A DNA stretch of 37,137 nt from an uncultured Acholeplasmatales bacterium (GCA_905236965.1 CAJOQR010000120.1:1-37137); one strand, 5' to 3'. Shown: positions 1-9,867, numbered from the stretch's first letter. Program-made: numbers and translations. Notes: generated by a model from the letters alone, not told the origin.

Positions 1-1334
1 CCTAAACAAAATTTTGAAAATAAAGCATCAATTAATTCTTGAGGATATGCATCTCCTGTTATTTCTCCTAATAAATCAAATGCTTCTTTAATATCTACAT
101 CAATTAATGCAATATCAATTCCATTTAAAATGCCTTCTTTAGCATTTTTTAAAGCTTCATATGCTTTTTCCATTAAAGATACTTGTCTATCATTATTTAA
201 ATATTTATCATCATCTACATTAAAATTAGATATATTAGTTATTTCATATATTCTATCAGCTAATTGTTCTAATCCTTCTTTATTTAAAGCAGATATATAT
301 ATAACATCATCTAAATTCCATTTAGGCTTTAGATCTGATTTATTCGCAATAAGAATTCTTTTTTTATTTTTAGTTAATTCTAATAATTTATAATCTTCAT
401 CTGTTAATTTTGATGATGAATCTAAAACTAATAAAACTAAATCTGCTTCATTTATTGCTTTTTCACTTCTTTCAATTCCAATTGATTCAACATAATCATC
501 TGATTTTCTTATCCCAGCTGTATCAATTAAATGAAGAGTTATATTTCTAATATTAAGCATTCCTTCTACTAAATCTCTTGTTGTACCTGCAATATCAGAA
601 ACAATAGCCTTATCCTCATTAAGTAGCATATTTAGAAGGCTTGATTTACCAACATTAGGCTTACCAACAATTGCTGTTTTAATTCCTTTAACTAAAACAG
701 TTGAAATTGTTGAATTATCTAATATTTCTTCCATTTCCTTTAGCATATCTATTATTATTGGTAATAAATATTTATGTGTAACCTCTACGCTATCTTCATA
801 TTCTGGATAATCAATATTTACTTCAATTTCTGCTAATAATTGTAAAATTTTTTCTCTAAAATTTTTAATCATATTAGTTGTTTTTCTTCTTAAAGAATTA
901 GTTGATGATTTTAGCGCTAATTTATTATTAGCAGAAATTATATCCATAATTGCTTCAGCTTGTGTTAAATCTAATTTCTTATTTAAAAAAGCTCTTTTAG
1001 AAAATTCGCCTCTTTCTGCTAATCTAAAGCCTTTCTTTAATAATAATTTTAAAATTTCTGATGTAACAAAAGCGCCACCATGACAATTTATTTCTACACA
1101 ATTTTCACCATCAAAAGAATTTGGAGCTATAAAAATATTACATAAAACCTCATCTATAACCTCATCATTATTAACAATATATCCATGATGAATTGTATGA
1201 GATTGACATTTTAATAAATTTTTACCTTTAAAAACATTATTAACATATTCAATTGCATTAGGACCTGAGCATCTTATTATAGAAATAGCACCAGTTCCAT
1301 AAGGTGTTGCGATTGCACAAATATTATCTAGCAT
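1..1334 (-). CDS. mnmE: tRNA uridine-5-carboxymethylaminomethyl(34) synthesis GTPase MnmE (3' end cut by window edge)
   Basis: Absent from the ORF track because it runs off the edge. The minus strand from ATG at 1334 reads MLDNICAIATPYGTGAISIIRCSGPNAIE..., typical of MnmE. The last codons in the window read ...LFSKFCLG, matching the C-terminal C-x-G-K motif, so only about the last codon and the stop are missing. Confidence 0.95.
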   Translation of the reverse strand, partial: MLDNICAIATPYGTGAISIIRCSGPNAIEYVNNVFKGKNLLKCQSHTIHHGYIVNNDEVIDEVLCNIFIAPNSFDGENCVEINCHGGAFVTSEILKLLLKKGFRLAERGEFSKRAFLNKKLDLTQAEAIMDIISANNKLALKSSTNSLRRKTTNMIKNFREKILQLLAEIEVNIDYPEYEDSVEVTHKYLLPIIIDMLKEMEEILDNSTISTVLVKGIKTAIVGKPNVGKSSLLNMLLNEDKAIVSDIAGTTRDLVEGMLNIRNITLHLIDTAGIRKSDDYVESIGIERSEKAINEADLVLLVLDSSSKLTDEDYKLLELTKNKKRILIANKSDLKPKWNLDDVIYISALNKEGLEQLADRIYEITNISNFNVDDDKYLNNDRQVSLMEKAYEALKNAKEGILNGIDIALIDVDIKEAFDLLGEITGDAYPQELIDALFSKFCL

Positions 1335-1390
1335 AATTATTAACTCCATTCTAGATTATTATACAACAAATTAAAAATTTTAAAAACTAA

Positions 1391-3109
1391 TTAATGCTTT
1401 CTTCTATAAAATACTATACCTAATGAAATTATAATTATAATGCTTATTCCTGATATTATTATATAAATATATGAATTATTATTTTCTTCTTTTAATGGTA
1501 TTGAATAATCAATTTGATTAGATATATTTTCATCTAATTCATTTTCTAAATCATTATCTTTTACATTAATTGTATCTTTATATATTCCATTTTTTGTAGA
1601 AATAATTAAATCATAATCTCCTGTAATATTAGGTGTTTCAAAATATGATGATGTTAATATTAAATCATCTAATGATTCAATTCTTCCACTTTGTAATAAT
1701 ATTAATGAAATATCTTCTTTTGTTAATTCTTGATCCTTTCCAACACTAATTGTATATTTAGGGGCATATATTTCTGGATAATCATCATCATATATTTCTA
1801 ATTTTAATGTAGATGATGCTATATTATTAGATTTATCTTTTGCAGTTATTTTAAAATTATAAAATCCAACCTTTGTAGGATTATTAAAATATAAATCAGT
1901 ATCTTCAATATCAATTATTAAATCTTTACCATCAATAACATCTTTTGCTGATACATATTCTAATAATTCATTTATATCATTTATAGGATGTGTTGATGAA
2001 GCTATGGCATCTTTTAAAATAAAATATGGTGCAACATCATCATATACAGTTATTTTTATAGATTTAATTGTTGAATTTAAAGCTTTATCAGTTGCCTTTA
2101 ATGATACTATATATTCACCTGGTTTATTCTTATTTAAAGTATATTCATCTAAAATTATTTCATAATCAAAGTCTGAAGAATCATCTTTTATTTCAAATAA
2201 ATCAATTAAATTTTTTATTTCTTTATAATAAGGCGTTAAAACATCATTTGAAATAATTTCTGGTGGATTAATATCTGTAACTAAAACATATGCATCTTGA
2301 AATGTAATATTTCCTGAATTATCCTTTACCATTATTTTTAATTTATATTTTCCAATATCAATTTTATCTTCTTCTAATTTATAATTTGATGATACTATTA
2401 TAGCATTTGATGAAATATCTCCTTCAGTATAATCATAAATAATTAATGAATCTAAAATATCTTTTTCTTTTAAAGGAGATACTACATTTGTAACAAAATA
2501 TAAATCATGCCCTTCATATATTTTATTTTCATTTATAATTGTTCCAATCAAGCAGCTTAAGCCAAAATCAGATCCATCATATAAGCATGATGTAACGTTA
2601 TTTTTAAATACTGTATCTTCTAATTCATATATATGTTTATCAATATAAGCTGTAAAAATTAAATTTTTTGTATTAAAATATTCATTTAAATCTATTTCTT
2701 TACAAATAATATTATGTGGATCATCTGATAATGTTGTTTCTGTATAATAAATTATTTCATCTCCAAATTTAACTAAAGCACTAAAAAAAACAGAATTCAT
2801 ACCTTGGTATTCAATATAAATATCTTCACATATTGTAGGATCATTTACTGCTTCTATTGTGCCATGCCAATATTGTCCACCTTTTTCTATTCCATATGTT
2901 ATTGAGCATTCATCTGCATAATAATAAAAATTTGTATTAATTAATTTATCCTCAGGACATCCAGCAATATAATTAAAAACTGACATATCAAAAATTTGAT
3001 ATATATTTTTATTATTATAATTCCAATCATCTAAAATAGTCGCATTTGCATTTATAAATATCATTGGTATGAAAAACAATAAAATTATAAAAAATATATT
3101 TTTCTTCAT
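1391..3109 (-). CDS. Membrane-anchored surface protein with Ig/cadherin-like repeats
   Basis: Signal peptide MKKNIFFIILLFFIPMIFINANA, repeated TVYDD.AP / D..PEI type Ig-like segments, and a C-terminal TM helix followed by YRRKH. The track starts at TTG 3127, but that codon lies in the GGAGG Shine-Dalgarno, so ATG at 3109 is the likelier start. Confidence 0.75.
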   Translation of the reverse strand: MKKNIFFIILLFFIPMIFINANATILDDWNYNNKNIYQIFDMSVFNYIAGCPEDKLINTNFYYYADECSITYGIEKGGQYWHGTIEAVNDPTICEDIYIEYQGMNSVFFSALVKFGDEIIYYTETTLSDDPHNIICKEIDLNEYFNTKNLIFTAYIDKHIYELEDTVFKNNVTSCLYDGSDFGLSCLIGTIINENKIYEGHDLYFVTNVVSPLKEKDILDSLIIYDYTEGDISSNAIIVSSNYKLEEDKIDIGKYKLKIMVKDNSGNITFQDAYVLVTDINPPEIISNDVLTPYYKEIKNLIDLFEIKDDSSDFDYEIILDEYTLNKNKPGEYIVSLKATDKALNSTIKSIKITVYDDVAPYFILKDAIASSTHPINDINELLEYVSAKDVIDGKDLIIDIEDTDLYFNNPTKVGFYNFKITAKDKSNNIASSTLKLEIYDDDYPEIYAPKYTISVGKDQELTKEDISLILLQSGRIESLDDLILTSSYFETPNITGDYDLIISTKNGIYKDTINVKDNDLENELDENISNQIDYSIPLKEENNNSYIYIIISGISIIIIISLGIVFYRRKH

Positions 3110-3191
3110 AAATAAAAAAACCTCCAATTTTTGTATTTATTAAATAATACGCAAATTGAATAGTTTTTTAAAAAATTTTTTTATTATTTAT

Positions 3192-3644
3192 TTAATAATT
3201 TGCTTTACCTTCTAATTTTATATATTCATCATATAATTTTAAGCATTCTATTCTATCTAATTGATTTGATATTTTTATTTTATTTTCAATTAAATTATAA
3301 AATTCTTCATCTCTAAAGCCTAATTTATTTGTATCTATAATAGAACATCCATAATATATTTTTTTTATATTAGACCATAAAATTGCACCATAACACATTG
3401 GGCATGGTTCACCTGTTGTATATATTTCACATCCAGATAAATCAAATGTATCTAAATTTTTACATGCATCAGTTATAGCTTCAACCTCACCATGACATGT
3501 TGGATTTTTCTTTAATAATACTCTATTATGACCTCTTCCTACAATTTTACCATCTTTAACAACTACAGCTCCAAATGGGCCACCTTCTTTATTTTTGATA
3601 CCATATTTTGCTTCTTCTATGGCAACAAACATAAATTCATTCAT
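3192..3644 (-). CDS. Cytidine/deoxycytidylate deaminase family protein, guanine deaminase-like
   Basis: GGPFGAVVVKDGKIVGRGHN, HGEVEAI and GEPCPMCYGAILW zinc-site motifs; the C-terminal part resembles bacterial guanine deaminases. Confidence 0.85.
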   Translation of the reverse strand: MNEFMFVAIEEAKYGIKNKEGGPFGAVVVKDGKIVGRGHNRVLLKKNPTCHGEVEAITDACKNLDTFDLSGCEIYTTGEPCPMCYGAILWSNIKKIYYGCSIIDTNKLGFRDEEFYNLIENKIKISNQLDRIECLKLYDEYIKLEGKANY

Positions 3645-3648
3645 TTTT

Positions 3649-4209
3649 TTAAAACTCCTCTAATTCTTTTTTATATTGTAATAATATTTTATTTAATTCA
3701 TTTTCAAAATAATCATTTGAAAAAATATCTAATTTATTGATATATATTTCTAAAACATCTTTTATACCCCATAAATTAGCAATTCCTTTTATTTCATCAA
3801 AGCCATAATTTTTATCAATTGTACCACCACTTGTTGAAACATATAATAATTTTTTAGCATTAACTAATCCTACTTGACCATTATCTATATATTTAAATAA
3901 ATAATTAGGCAGCATAACATTTTCTAAAAATAATTTTAAATATGAAGGATAACTCATATCCCATAATGGGGCAGATATAATTATTCTATCTGCTTCTTTT
4001 ATTTTTTTAGCATATTTTAATGCAAGATTATCATATATACCATTATCTCTTTTTTCTATAATTTTAAAATCAATAGGTTTAAATGGGATTTCATATGTTT
4101 TTATTCTTTCAATTTCATATTCATTTTTAAATAATTTTATTATTTCATTTGTTAATTTTAATGTTCTTGAATCATCCTTTAAGCAAGAATCTATAAATAA
4201 TAATTTCAT
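3649..4209 (-). CDS. FMN-dependent NADH-azoreductase / flavodoxin-like NAD(P)H oxidoreductase
   Basis: MKLLFIDSCLKDDSRT start, ADRIIISAPLWDMSYPSYLKLFLENVM and STSGG motifs typical of the azoreductase/flavodoxin_2 family. Confidence 0.8.
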   Translation of the reverse strand: MKLLFIDSCLKDDSRTLKLTNEIIKLFKNEYEIERIKTYEIPFKPIDFKIIEKRDNGIYDNLALKYAKKIKEADRIIISAPLWDMSYPSYLKLFLENVMLPNYLFKYIDNGQVGLVNAKKLLYVSTSGGTIDKNYGFDEIKGIANLWGIKDVLEIYINKLDIFSNDYFENELNKILLQYKKELEEF

Positions 4210-5297
4210 TTATCATATTCTCCATATTCACATCCAACATTTTTTACACTTAAATCTGCAATTAATTTCATCTTTTTATATAATTTTATATTGCCAAAGC
4301 CATTTCCACCATTCCAAAGCTTATTATGTCTTTTCATTCCATCAGGAGATTCATAATTAACAAAAATCATATCCTTTTTATAGCATTCGATATGTGTTTC
4401 CATTAAATATCCTTTTCTTTTTTGGCTAATATCCCATATTATTAATTCATTAGTTTCTATAAAATTAAATTTAGTTTTAGTTTTATGCCAAAATTTAGAA
4501 AAATTGAATTCATATTCTAATCCTTCTAAATATAAAGCCCCTAATAATTTTCTATTAAAAGGAATAAAATAAATTTTAGGTCTTCCTCCACCTATATCAA
4601 ATACAGAATTATTTAATTGCTTTTGATTTATATTATCATAAATATTATTAGATGATAACCAAACCCAAGGTGAAGTAAAATTAGAACCCCAATTTTTATC
4701 AGCATATCCATAGGATTTATCTTTTTTTACTATATATTTTTTATCATTTAAAAATATTTCACCTTCAAATGTTGATTTCATTCCTTCGGCATGCCAATAC
4801 ATTTCAAATGCTTTTATTTTTCTAAATAAAGCACTTGTTCCATATCCAACATTAAATGCTATTTGCTTTTCTATTTTTAATTCCCATTTCATATGACCAT
4901 CATCTGACATATATTCAAAATGAGTTTTTGAATCAGTAACTAAAATATCACCTTTAATTAATTGTTCTGATGCAAAAAAATCATTAGATTTTAACATATA
5001 TGGTTTTTTATTTATAATAACATCATTTATTTTATACATTTTGTTTAATTGAATACTATTTTCGCCCCAACAGCCACATTTTACCATTACATAAGATGGA
5101 ATTTCATTTAACCTTCCATAAGTGACTTTATCAGGCGATATTTTAGGGTTAATAATATAATATTCAATGAAAAAAGGAACCTCATTACCTAATTCATCTA
5201 TAGCAGTAAAGGAATGCCACCACCAATCATAGCCTTTCTTTTTAAATCTGCCATTTAGCATATAAGCATTTTTACTAATACTTTTTTTATTAAACAT
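4206..5297 (-). CDS. Tocopherol cyclase-like family protein
   Basis: GRFKKKGYDWWWHSFTA, EYYIINP, YWHAEGMKSTFEGEIFLNDKKY and SYGYADKNWGSNFTSPWVWLSSNN resemble the tocopherol cyclase-like fold family. Its start overlaps the stop of the downstream neighbour. Confidence 0.6.
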   Translation of the reverse strand: MFNKKSISKNAYMLNGRFKKKGYDWWWHSFTAIDELGNEVPFFIEYYIINPKISPDKVTYGRLNEIPSYVMVKCGCWGENSIQLNKMYKINDVIINKKPYMLKSNDFFASEQLIKGDILVTDSKTHFEYMSDDGHMKWELKIEKQIAFNVGYGTSALFRKIKAFEMYWHAEGMKSTFEGEIFLNDKKYIVKKDKSYGYADKNWGSNFTSPWVWLSSNNIYDNINQKQLNNSVFDIGGGRPKIYFIPFNRKLLGALYLEGLEYEFNFSKFWHKTKTKFNFIETNELIIWDISQKRKGYLMETHIECYKKDMIFVNYESPDGMKRHNKLWNGGNGFGNIKLYKKMKLIADLSVKNVGCEYGEYDK

Positions 5298-5330
5298 TTT
5301 AAAACATCTTCTTTTTTAATTATTAAATAA

Positions 5331-6431
5331 TTATTTTTCTCCTTCAACAACAATCCAAGTTGTATTTTCTTTTAAATGAATTTTAATATTTTTAAATCCA
5401 GCAATACTAAATAAATCTTCAAATTTTTCTTTAGTTGGATTATATAAATTATATTTTGATATATTTAATATAGTATCAAAATCTAAATGACCATTATCAT
5501 ATATATCAGCAATTAATATAAATTTTCCGCCTTCTTTTAAGACTTTTTTTATTCTTTGTAATGCTTCAATATGATTTTCCCAAAAATAAAAGCTTTCTAT
5601 AGTAACAACTGCATCAAAATAATCATTATCAAATGGTAGTTCTAATACATTAGCTTTAAATAATTTTAATCTATTAAGATCATATTCTTTTTGATTAAAT
5701 TCCATTGATTTTTTTATAGCTGTTAAAGATATATCTATACCATAAACTAAATTATTAGTCATTGATAATAATTTTTTTAAAGCATTACCACCACCACAGC
5801 CAACATCAAGATAAATGCCATCTTCTTTTTTATTTAAAAAGCTTAATCCAAATAATGTTAAATCATCATGAGATTCATTCATTCTATCTAGCATAGCTAA
5901 TCCAGCCTCACCCTCTGGATTTTTAGGATTTCCTAATTCAGTTATTTCTTCTTTTTTTAATTTAGATAAAATATCTTTTGTTGATGCTTCCATAAAATAA
6001 TTACCTCTCTTAAAAGGATTTATTATTGGATCATCTATTTTTTTAAAACCAAATGATTCATATATATGGATTGCTTTAAAGCATTTAGTATTTGTTACAA
6101 TTTCAAATAATTTAGCACCTTTTTTTATAGCATATTTTAATGCTTCATTTAAGCATAATTTTCCTGCGCCCTTTCCACTTCCTAAATTTCTTGCGGCAAA
6201 ATAAGAAATTTCCCACATATCATTTCTTAATGGTTCTGTTAATATGCATGCTAAAACATCATCATTATCATCTAATGTAAAAAATATATTAGCACCATTT
6301 TTTATAGAATTATCAATGTTATTTAAAAAAATTTCATCTTCTCTTTCTAATTTAAATAATGCATTTATCCAAGCTAAATTAAGTTCAATGAAATCTTTTT
6401 TATATTTTTTATCATAACTAATAACTTTCAT
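5331..6431 (-). CDS. GNAT acetyltransferase - class I SAM-dependent methyltransferase fusion
   Basis: N-terminal GNAT-like half (LGSGKGAGKLCLNEALKYAIKKGAKLFEIVTN...ESFGF). C-terminal half has VGCGGGNALKKL, VYGIDIS, PFDNDYFDAVVTIESFYFW and LKEGGKFILI motifs of Methyltransf_11. Confidence 0.85.
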   Translation of the reverse strand: MKVISYDKKYKKDFIELNLAWINALFKLEREDEIFLNNIDNSIKNGANIFFTLDDNDDVLACILTEPLRNDMWEISYFAARNLGSGKGAGKLCLNEALKYAIKKGAKLFEIVTNTKCFKAIHIYESFGFKKIDDPIINPFKRGNYFMEASTKDILSKLKKEEITELGNPKNPEGEAGLAMLDRMNESHDDLTLFGLSFLNKKEDGIYLDVGCGGGNALKKLLSMTNNLVYGIDISLTAIKKSMEFNQKEYDLNRLKLFKANVLELPFDNDYFDAVVTIESFYFWENHIEALQRIKKVLKEGGKFILIADIYDNGHLDFDTILNISKYNLYNPTKEKFEDLFSIAGFKNIKIHLKENTTWIVVEGEK

Positions 6432-6461
6432 AAAGCCACATCCTTAAATTAAATTTTTATA

Positions 6462-8318
6462 TTAATCATCATTTTTAATTTTTTTCTTTATCAATAATAT
6501 ATTTTTTTCATTAATTCTATTATATGAAATACTATCAGCAAAATTTTTTACAATTAATATACCTAATCCACCTTCTTTAGCATTAACATTTTCAATGCCT
6601 TTTGATTCTGTTTTTAATGGATTAAATTCTGATCCTTTATTTATAAAGGTCATTATTAATTCACTTTTATTTAAATTATAGCTTAATCTTAATAAAAATA
6701 ATCCTTTTTCTCCATCATATGCATATTTACATGTATTTGAATATAATTCATCTATTATTAATTCTATTTTACTACTTATAAATTCTATATTATTTTCTTT
6801 TAAAAATTCTTTTTCAAATTCTATAACTTTATCAAAATCATTTAAATCTGCATTTTCTATTTCAATTTGTTTAGTAATAAATGTATCTCCTTGATATTCT
6901 AATAATAAAAATGTCATATCATCAGCTTGAGGTGCATCTTTTACAAAATAATTTATATCATCTTTTAATTCATATTGTAATTGAATAAGATTATCAAAAT
7001 CTTTTTCATTATAAAATTTTATTAATCTTTCTTCTCCATAAAATGCTCCATCACTATTTCTAGCTTCTGTAATACCATCTGTATAAAGAGTAATTATATC
7101 TCCTTTTTTTATTTTAATTATTTCATCTTCTAATTTTAATTCTTCAAAAGCTCCTAAAACAAATCCTGATTTACATTCTAAATATTTAAAATGATGCTTC
7201 GAACCTATAATTGGTCTATTATGTCCAGCATTTGAATATTCTAAAATGCCTGTTTTAATATCTAAAATAGCTAAAAAGCATGTAACAAACATCTTTGCAT
7301 CATTTCCATCACATAATACTTTATTAACGTTTTCTAAAATTTCACTTGGATGCTTTCCAGAAATAGCATATGTTTTTATTGTTGTTATAGCCTTCATCAT
7401 AAACATTGCTGCAGGAATACCTTTTCCTGATACATCACCAATTGTTATAGCGATATGGTCTTGATCTAATTTATGATAATCATAAAAATCTCCACCAACC
7501 TCTTTAGCGGCACTTAGTTCAGCAACAATTTCTATATCCTTTCCTGTAACAAATTCATTTGGCAAGGCTTTTAATTGAATTTCTTTAGCTATATTTAATT
7601 CAGAATTTATACTTTCTTTTTCTTGTTTAATTTCTATTTCAGTTTGAATTAATAAACGAGTTCTTTTTGTTAATCCTAATGCTGAAAAATATAAAATTGA
7701 TAAGAAAAAAACTCTTGGAATATAATAATAAATTAAAACCTCTAAATACCTATTTACACCATATTCTTTCATTGAATCTAAGAATGCAACTCTTTCTGTT
7801 GGTGTATTAGGATGATATATATAAGGTATGCCACTTTCATCAAATTTTATTATACCTTCTGTTAATAAATTGATATCATATTCTCCACAAAACATACCTG
7901 CATATAATGCAAAAAGCATTACAATTAATGTACTTATAAATATTATTTTTAATGTTTTATCATCATAATAATGACATGCTAAAAGAATAACTACAGCATA
8001 TCCTAAAACAGCATGCTTAGGAATTATCATATTTAAAATTCCAACAACTGATAAAAACGAAAAAAGTAAAAAATATTTATATCCTGCTTTATATATTCTT
8101 TTTCCTCTAGCCCATAATAAAGAACTTAATAAAACAAAAATATCTATTGGAAAGAAAATATAAATTAAAGTTAAGCTATAAACAGGAAAAACCTTAAAAA
8201 CATAAAGCATGAAAACTATAGTCATTAATATAGCTGTAAAAACATTAGCTCTAACCATGTTTTTATTAGAATTTATTTCGTTTTTTCTTAATGCCTCTAT
8301 TTCTATATTACTGCCCAT
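6462..8318 (-). CDS. Multi-TM SpoIIE/PP2C-type serine phosphatase with C-terminal HATPase (RsbW-like) domain
   Basis: N-terminal hydrophobic segments; AAKEVGGDFYDYHKLD, ITIGDVSGKGIPAAMFM and GDIITLYTDGITEARN PP2C motifs; IELIIDELYSNTCKYAY and GGLGILIVKNFAD HATPase motifs. Confidence 0.9.
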   Translation of the reverse strand: MGSNIEIEALRKNEINSNKNMVRANVFTAILMTIVFMLYVFKVFPVYSLTLIYIFFPIDIFVLLSSLLWARGKRIYKAGYKYFLLFSFLSVVGILNMIIPKHAVLGYAVVILLACHYYDDKTLKIIFISTLIVMLFALYAGMFCGEYDINLLTEGIIKFDESGIPYIYHPNTPTERVAFLDSMKEYGVNRYLEVLIYYYIPRVFFLSILYFSALGLTKRTRLLIQTEIEIKQEKESINSELNIAKEIQLKALPNEFVTGKDIEIVAELSAAKEVGGDFYDYHKLDQDHIAITIGDVSGKGIPAAMFMMKAITTIKTYAISGKHPSEILENVNKVLCDGNDAKMFVTCFLAILDIKTGILEYSNAGHNRPIIGSKHHFKYLECKSGFVLGAFEELKLEDEIIKIKKGDIITLYTDGITEARNSDGAFYGEERLIKFYNEKDFDNLIQLQYELKDDINYFVKDAPQADDMTFLLLEYQGDTFITKQIEIENADLNDFDKVIEFEKEFLKENNIEFISSKIELIIDELYSNTCKYAYDGEKGLFLLRLSYNLNKSELIMTFINKGSEFNPLKTESKGIENVNAKEGGLGILIVKNFADSISYNRINEKNILLIKKKIKNDD

Positions 8319-8329
8319 AAATATTACTC

Positions 8330-9499
8330 CTAAATTCCTAAATCTAAATCATCATATTTTTTAATTAATTCTTTTAATCTTTTTAAAACACCATTATGTC
8401 TTACTAAATTATCAGGCTCATTTACACTATTCCACCATAAAAGATGTATATATCCTACAATTTTTATTTTATCCTTTAATGATTCATCACTATTATTTAA
8501 ATATTTAGTTATTCCTTCAGAATATATTTTATATGCTAATTCCTTTTTAACACCTAAAAAGCTTTCACAATTACCTGGTGAATCTTCTTCAAAAGCAACA
8601 TAAGGAATAAATAATCCAGCAGCAAGCTCAAAAATAGGATGACCTACACTTAATGTATCCATATCAATTAATAATAAATCATCATTTTGACTCATTATAT
8701 TTTTAAAATGACAATCTCCATGAACAAAAGTATTTCTATTTGGAATTGAATTTAACATTTTACTTAATTTTTTAAATTCAATTTCTTCAAAATCATTTTT
8801 AATTTCATTAAGCTTAAAAATCCATCTTTCTTTTGCATTAGGTAAATCATTAGAATTAGATTCTGTTTTATTAATTATTTTCATTAAATTAATATATTTA
8901 TCTAATAATTCATCAAATTTATCTGGATTATCTCTAAATAAATCTCTTAAAGATACACTATCAAGCATTTCAAATCTAACGCCTAATTTATCATTAACTT
9001 TTACTATATCAAAAGAAATAGCTGTAGGTATACCTAAAATAAATGCCTTTTTAGCCATGCCAAGCTCACGTTCTACTTCTTTAATGTCAGTATCTTTTCT
9101 ATATGCTTTTACAATTGTATCCTTATCTAATCTATAAACAATTGAAAAATATCCCTCACCAATTATTTCACAACCAGTTACATCAATTTTAACTAAAGAT
9201 TTTTTTACATCCATAATATTTGTAAAACCAGTCATTTGGAATACATCATATACTGATGAAGATGCATCTTCTATAGAAAAATTTTTATGTGATTGTTTTA
9301 ATCTCAAAACAACTCTTAAACCAGCACTTGAAATATAAGTAATATCTTCTAAATTTAAAATTAATTGATCATAATTTTCATCATTTATAATACTTAATAT
9401 TTCTTTTTCAACCTCTGATGCTGTTAAAGAATTTATTTCTCCTTTTAAATATATAATTAATTTTTTATCAACATTGGTTTTGTTTTTTACATAAAACAT
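8330..9499 (-). CDS. STAS domain (anti-sigma-factor-antagonist-like) fused to aminoglycoside/choline kinase-like phosphotransferase
   Basis: LILNLEDITYISSAGLRVVLRLKQ (STAS phospho-site region), followed by IIGEGYFSIVYRLDKDTIVKAY, FVHGDCHFKNIM and LLLIDMDTLSVG, the APH/TIGR02172-like kinase motifs. Confidence 0.85.
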   Translation of the reverse strand: MFYVKNKTNVDKKLIIYLKGEINSLTASEVEKEILSIINDENYDQLILNLEDITYISSAGLRVVLRLKQSHKNFSIEDASSSVYDVFQMTGFTNIMDVKKSLVKIDVTGCEIIGEGYFSIVYRLDKDTIVKAYRKDTDIKEVERELGMAKKAFILGIPTAISFDIVKVNDKLGVRFEMLDSVSLRDLFRDNPDKFDELLDKYINLMKIINKTESNSNDLPNAKERWIFKLNEIKNDFEEIEFKKLSKMLNSIPNRNTFVHGDCHFKNIMSQNDDLLLIDMDTLSVGHPIFELAAGLFIPYVAFEEDSPGNCESFLGVKKELAYKIYSEGITKYLNNSDESLKDKIKIVGYIHLLWWNSVNEPDNLVRHNGVLKRLKELIKKYDDLDLGI

Positions 9500-9612
9500 A
9501 GCAATATCCTCCTTATTTTAAAAACAAATTATCACTATTTATATAAATTTTTAAATAATTTCTTTTCTTATTATTTATTATTCAAAATAATAATCGATAT
9601 TCATTAATTTTA

Positions 9613-9641
9613 TTATATAACAATAAAAGGCAATTTGCGAA
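9613..9641 (-). promoter_or_regulatory. Candidate promoter for the STAS-kinase operon
   Basis: Minus strand reads TTCGCA-N18-TATAAT, upstream of the 9499 start. Confidence 0.4.
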
Positions 9642-9686
9642 TATTTTATTTTCATGAATTTGATAAAATACTATAAAATTAAAAAA

Positions 9687-9726
9687 ATCCGAAATACCAT
9701 TTAATTTAGATTACTCTTCGGATTTT
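9687..9726 (-). terminator. Rho-independent terminator
   Basis: Minus strand AAAATCCGAA...TTCGGATTTTTTT stem-loop with U-tract. Confidence 0.75.
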
Positions 9727-9749
9727 CAATTTATTAAATTTAAAATTTA

Positions 9750-9855
9750 ATCCATTTCAATTTTTTGTTGGAATTGAACAAATTCTTTAAATCTTGGTAA
9801 AGAAAATGAAATTTTTCCTCTCTTTGAATCATCTAAAATATGATAATATCACTTT
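9750..9855 (-). pseudogene. Possible C-terminal gene remnant of unknown family
   Basis: Minus strand reads YYHILDDSKRGKISFSLPRFKEFVQFQQKIEMD*, coding-like and followed by the 9687-9726 terminator. An in-frame TGA lies immediately upstream and no start or body is present. Confidence 0.35.
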
Positions 9856-9867
9856 TTTGTCATTTGT

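Noticed and set aside
130-393. Plus-strand 87-aa ORF
   Set aside because: Antisense to mnmE, which is clear on the minus strand; low-complexity translation.
2068-2256. Plus-strand 62-aa ORF
   Set aside because: Antisense within the 578-aa surface protein; Leu/Asn-rich shadow ORF.
3528-3740. Plus-strand 70-aa ORF
   Set aside because: Antisense to the deaminase and oxidoreductase genes.
7246-7464. Plus-strand 72-aa ORF
   Set aside because: Antisense to the SpoIIE domain coding region.
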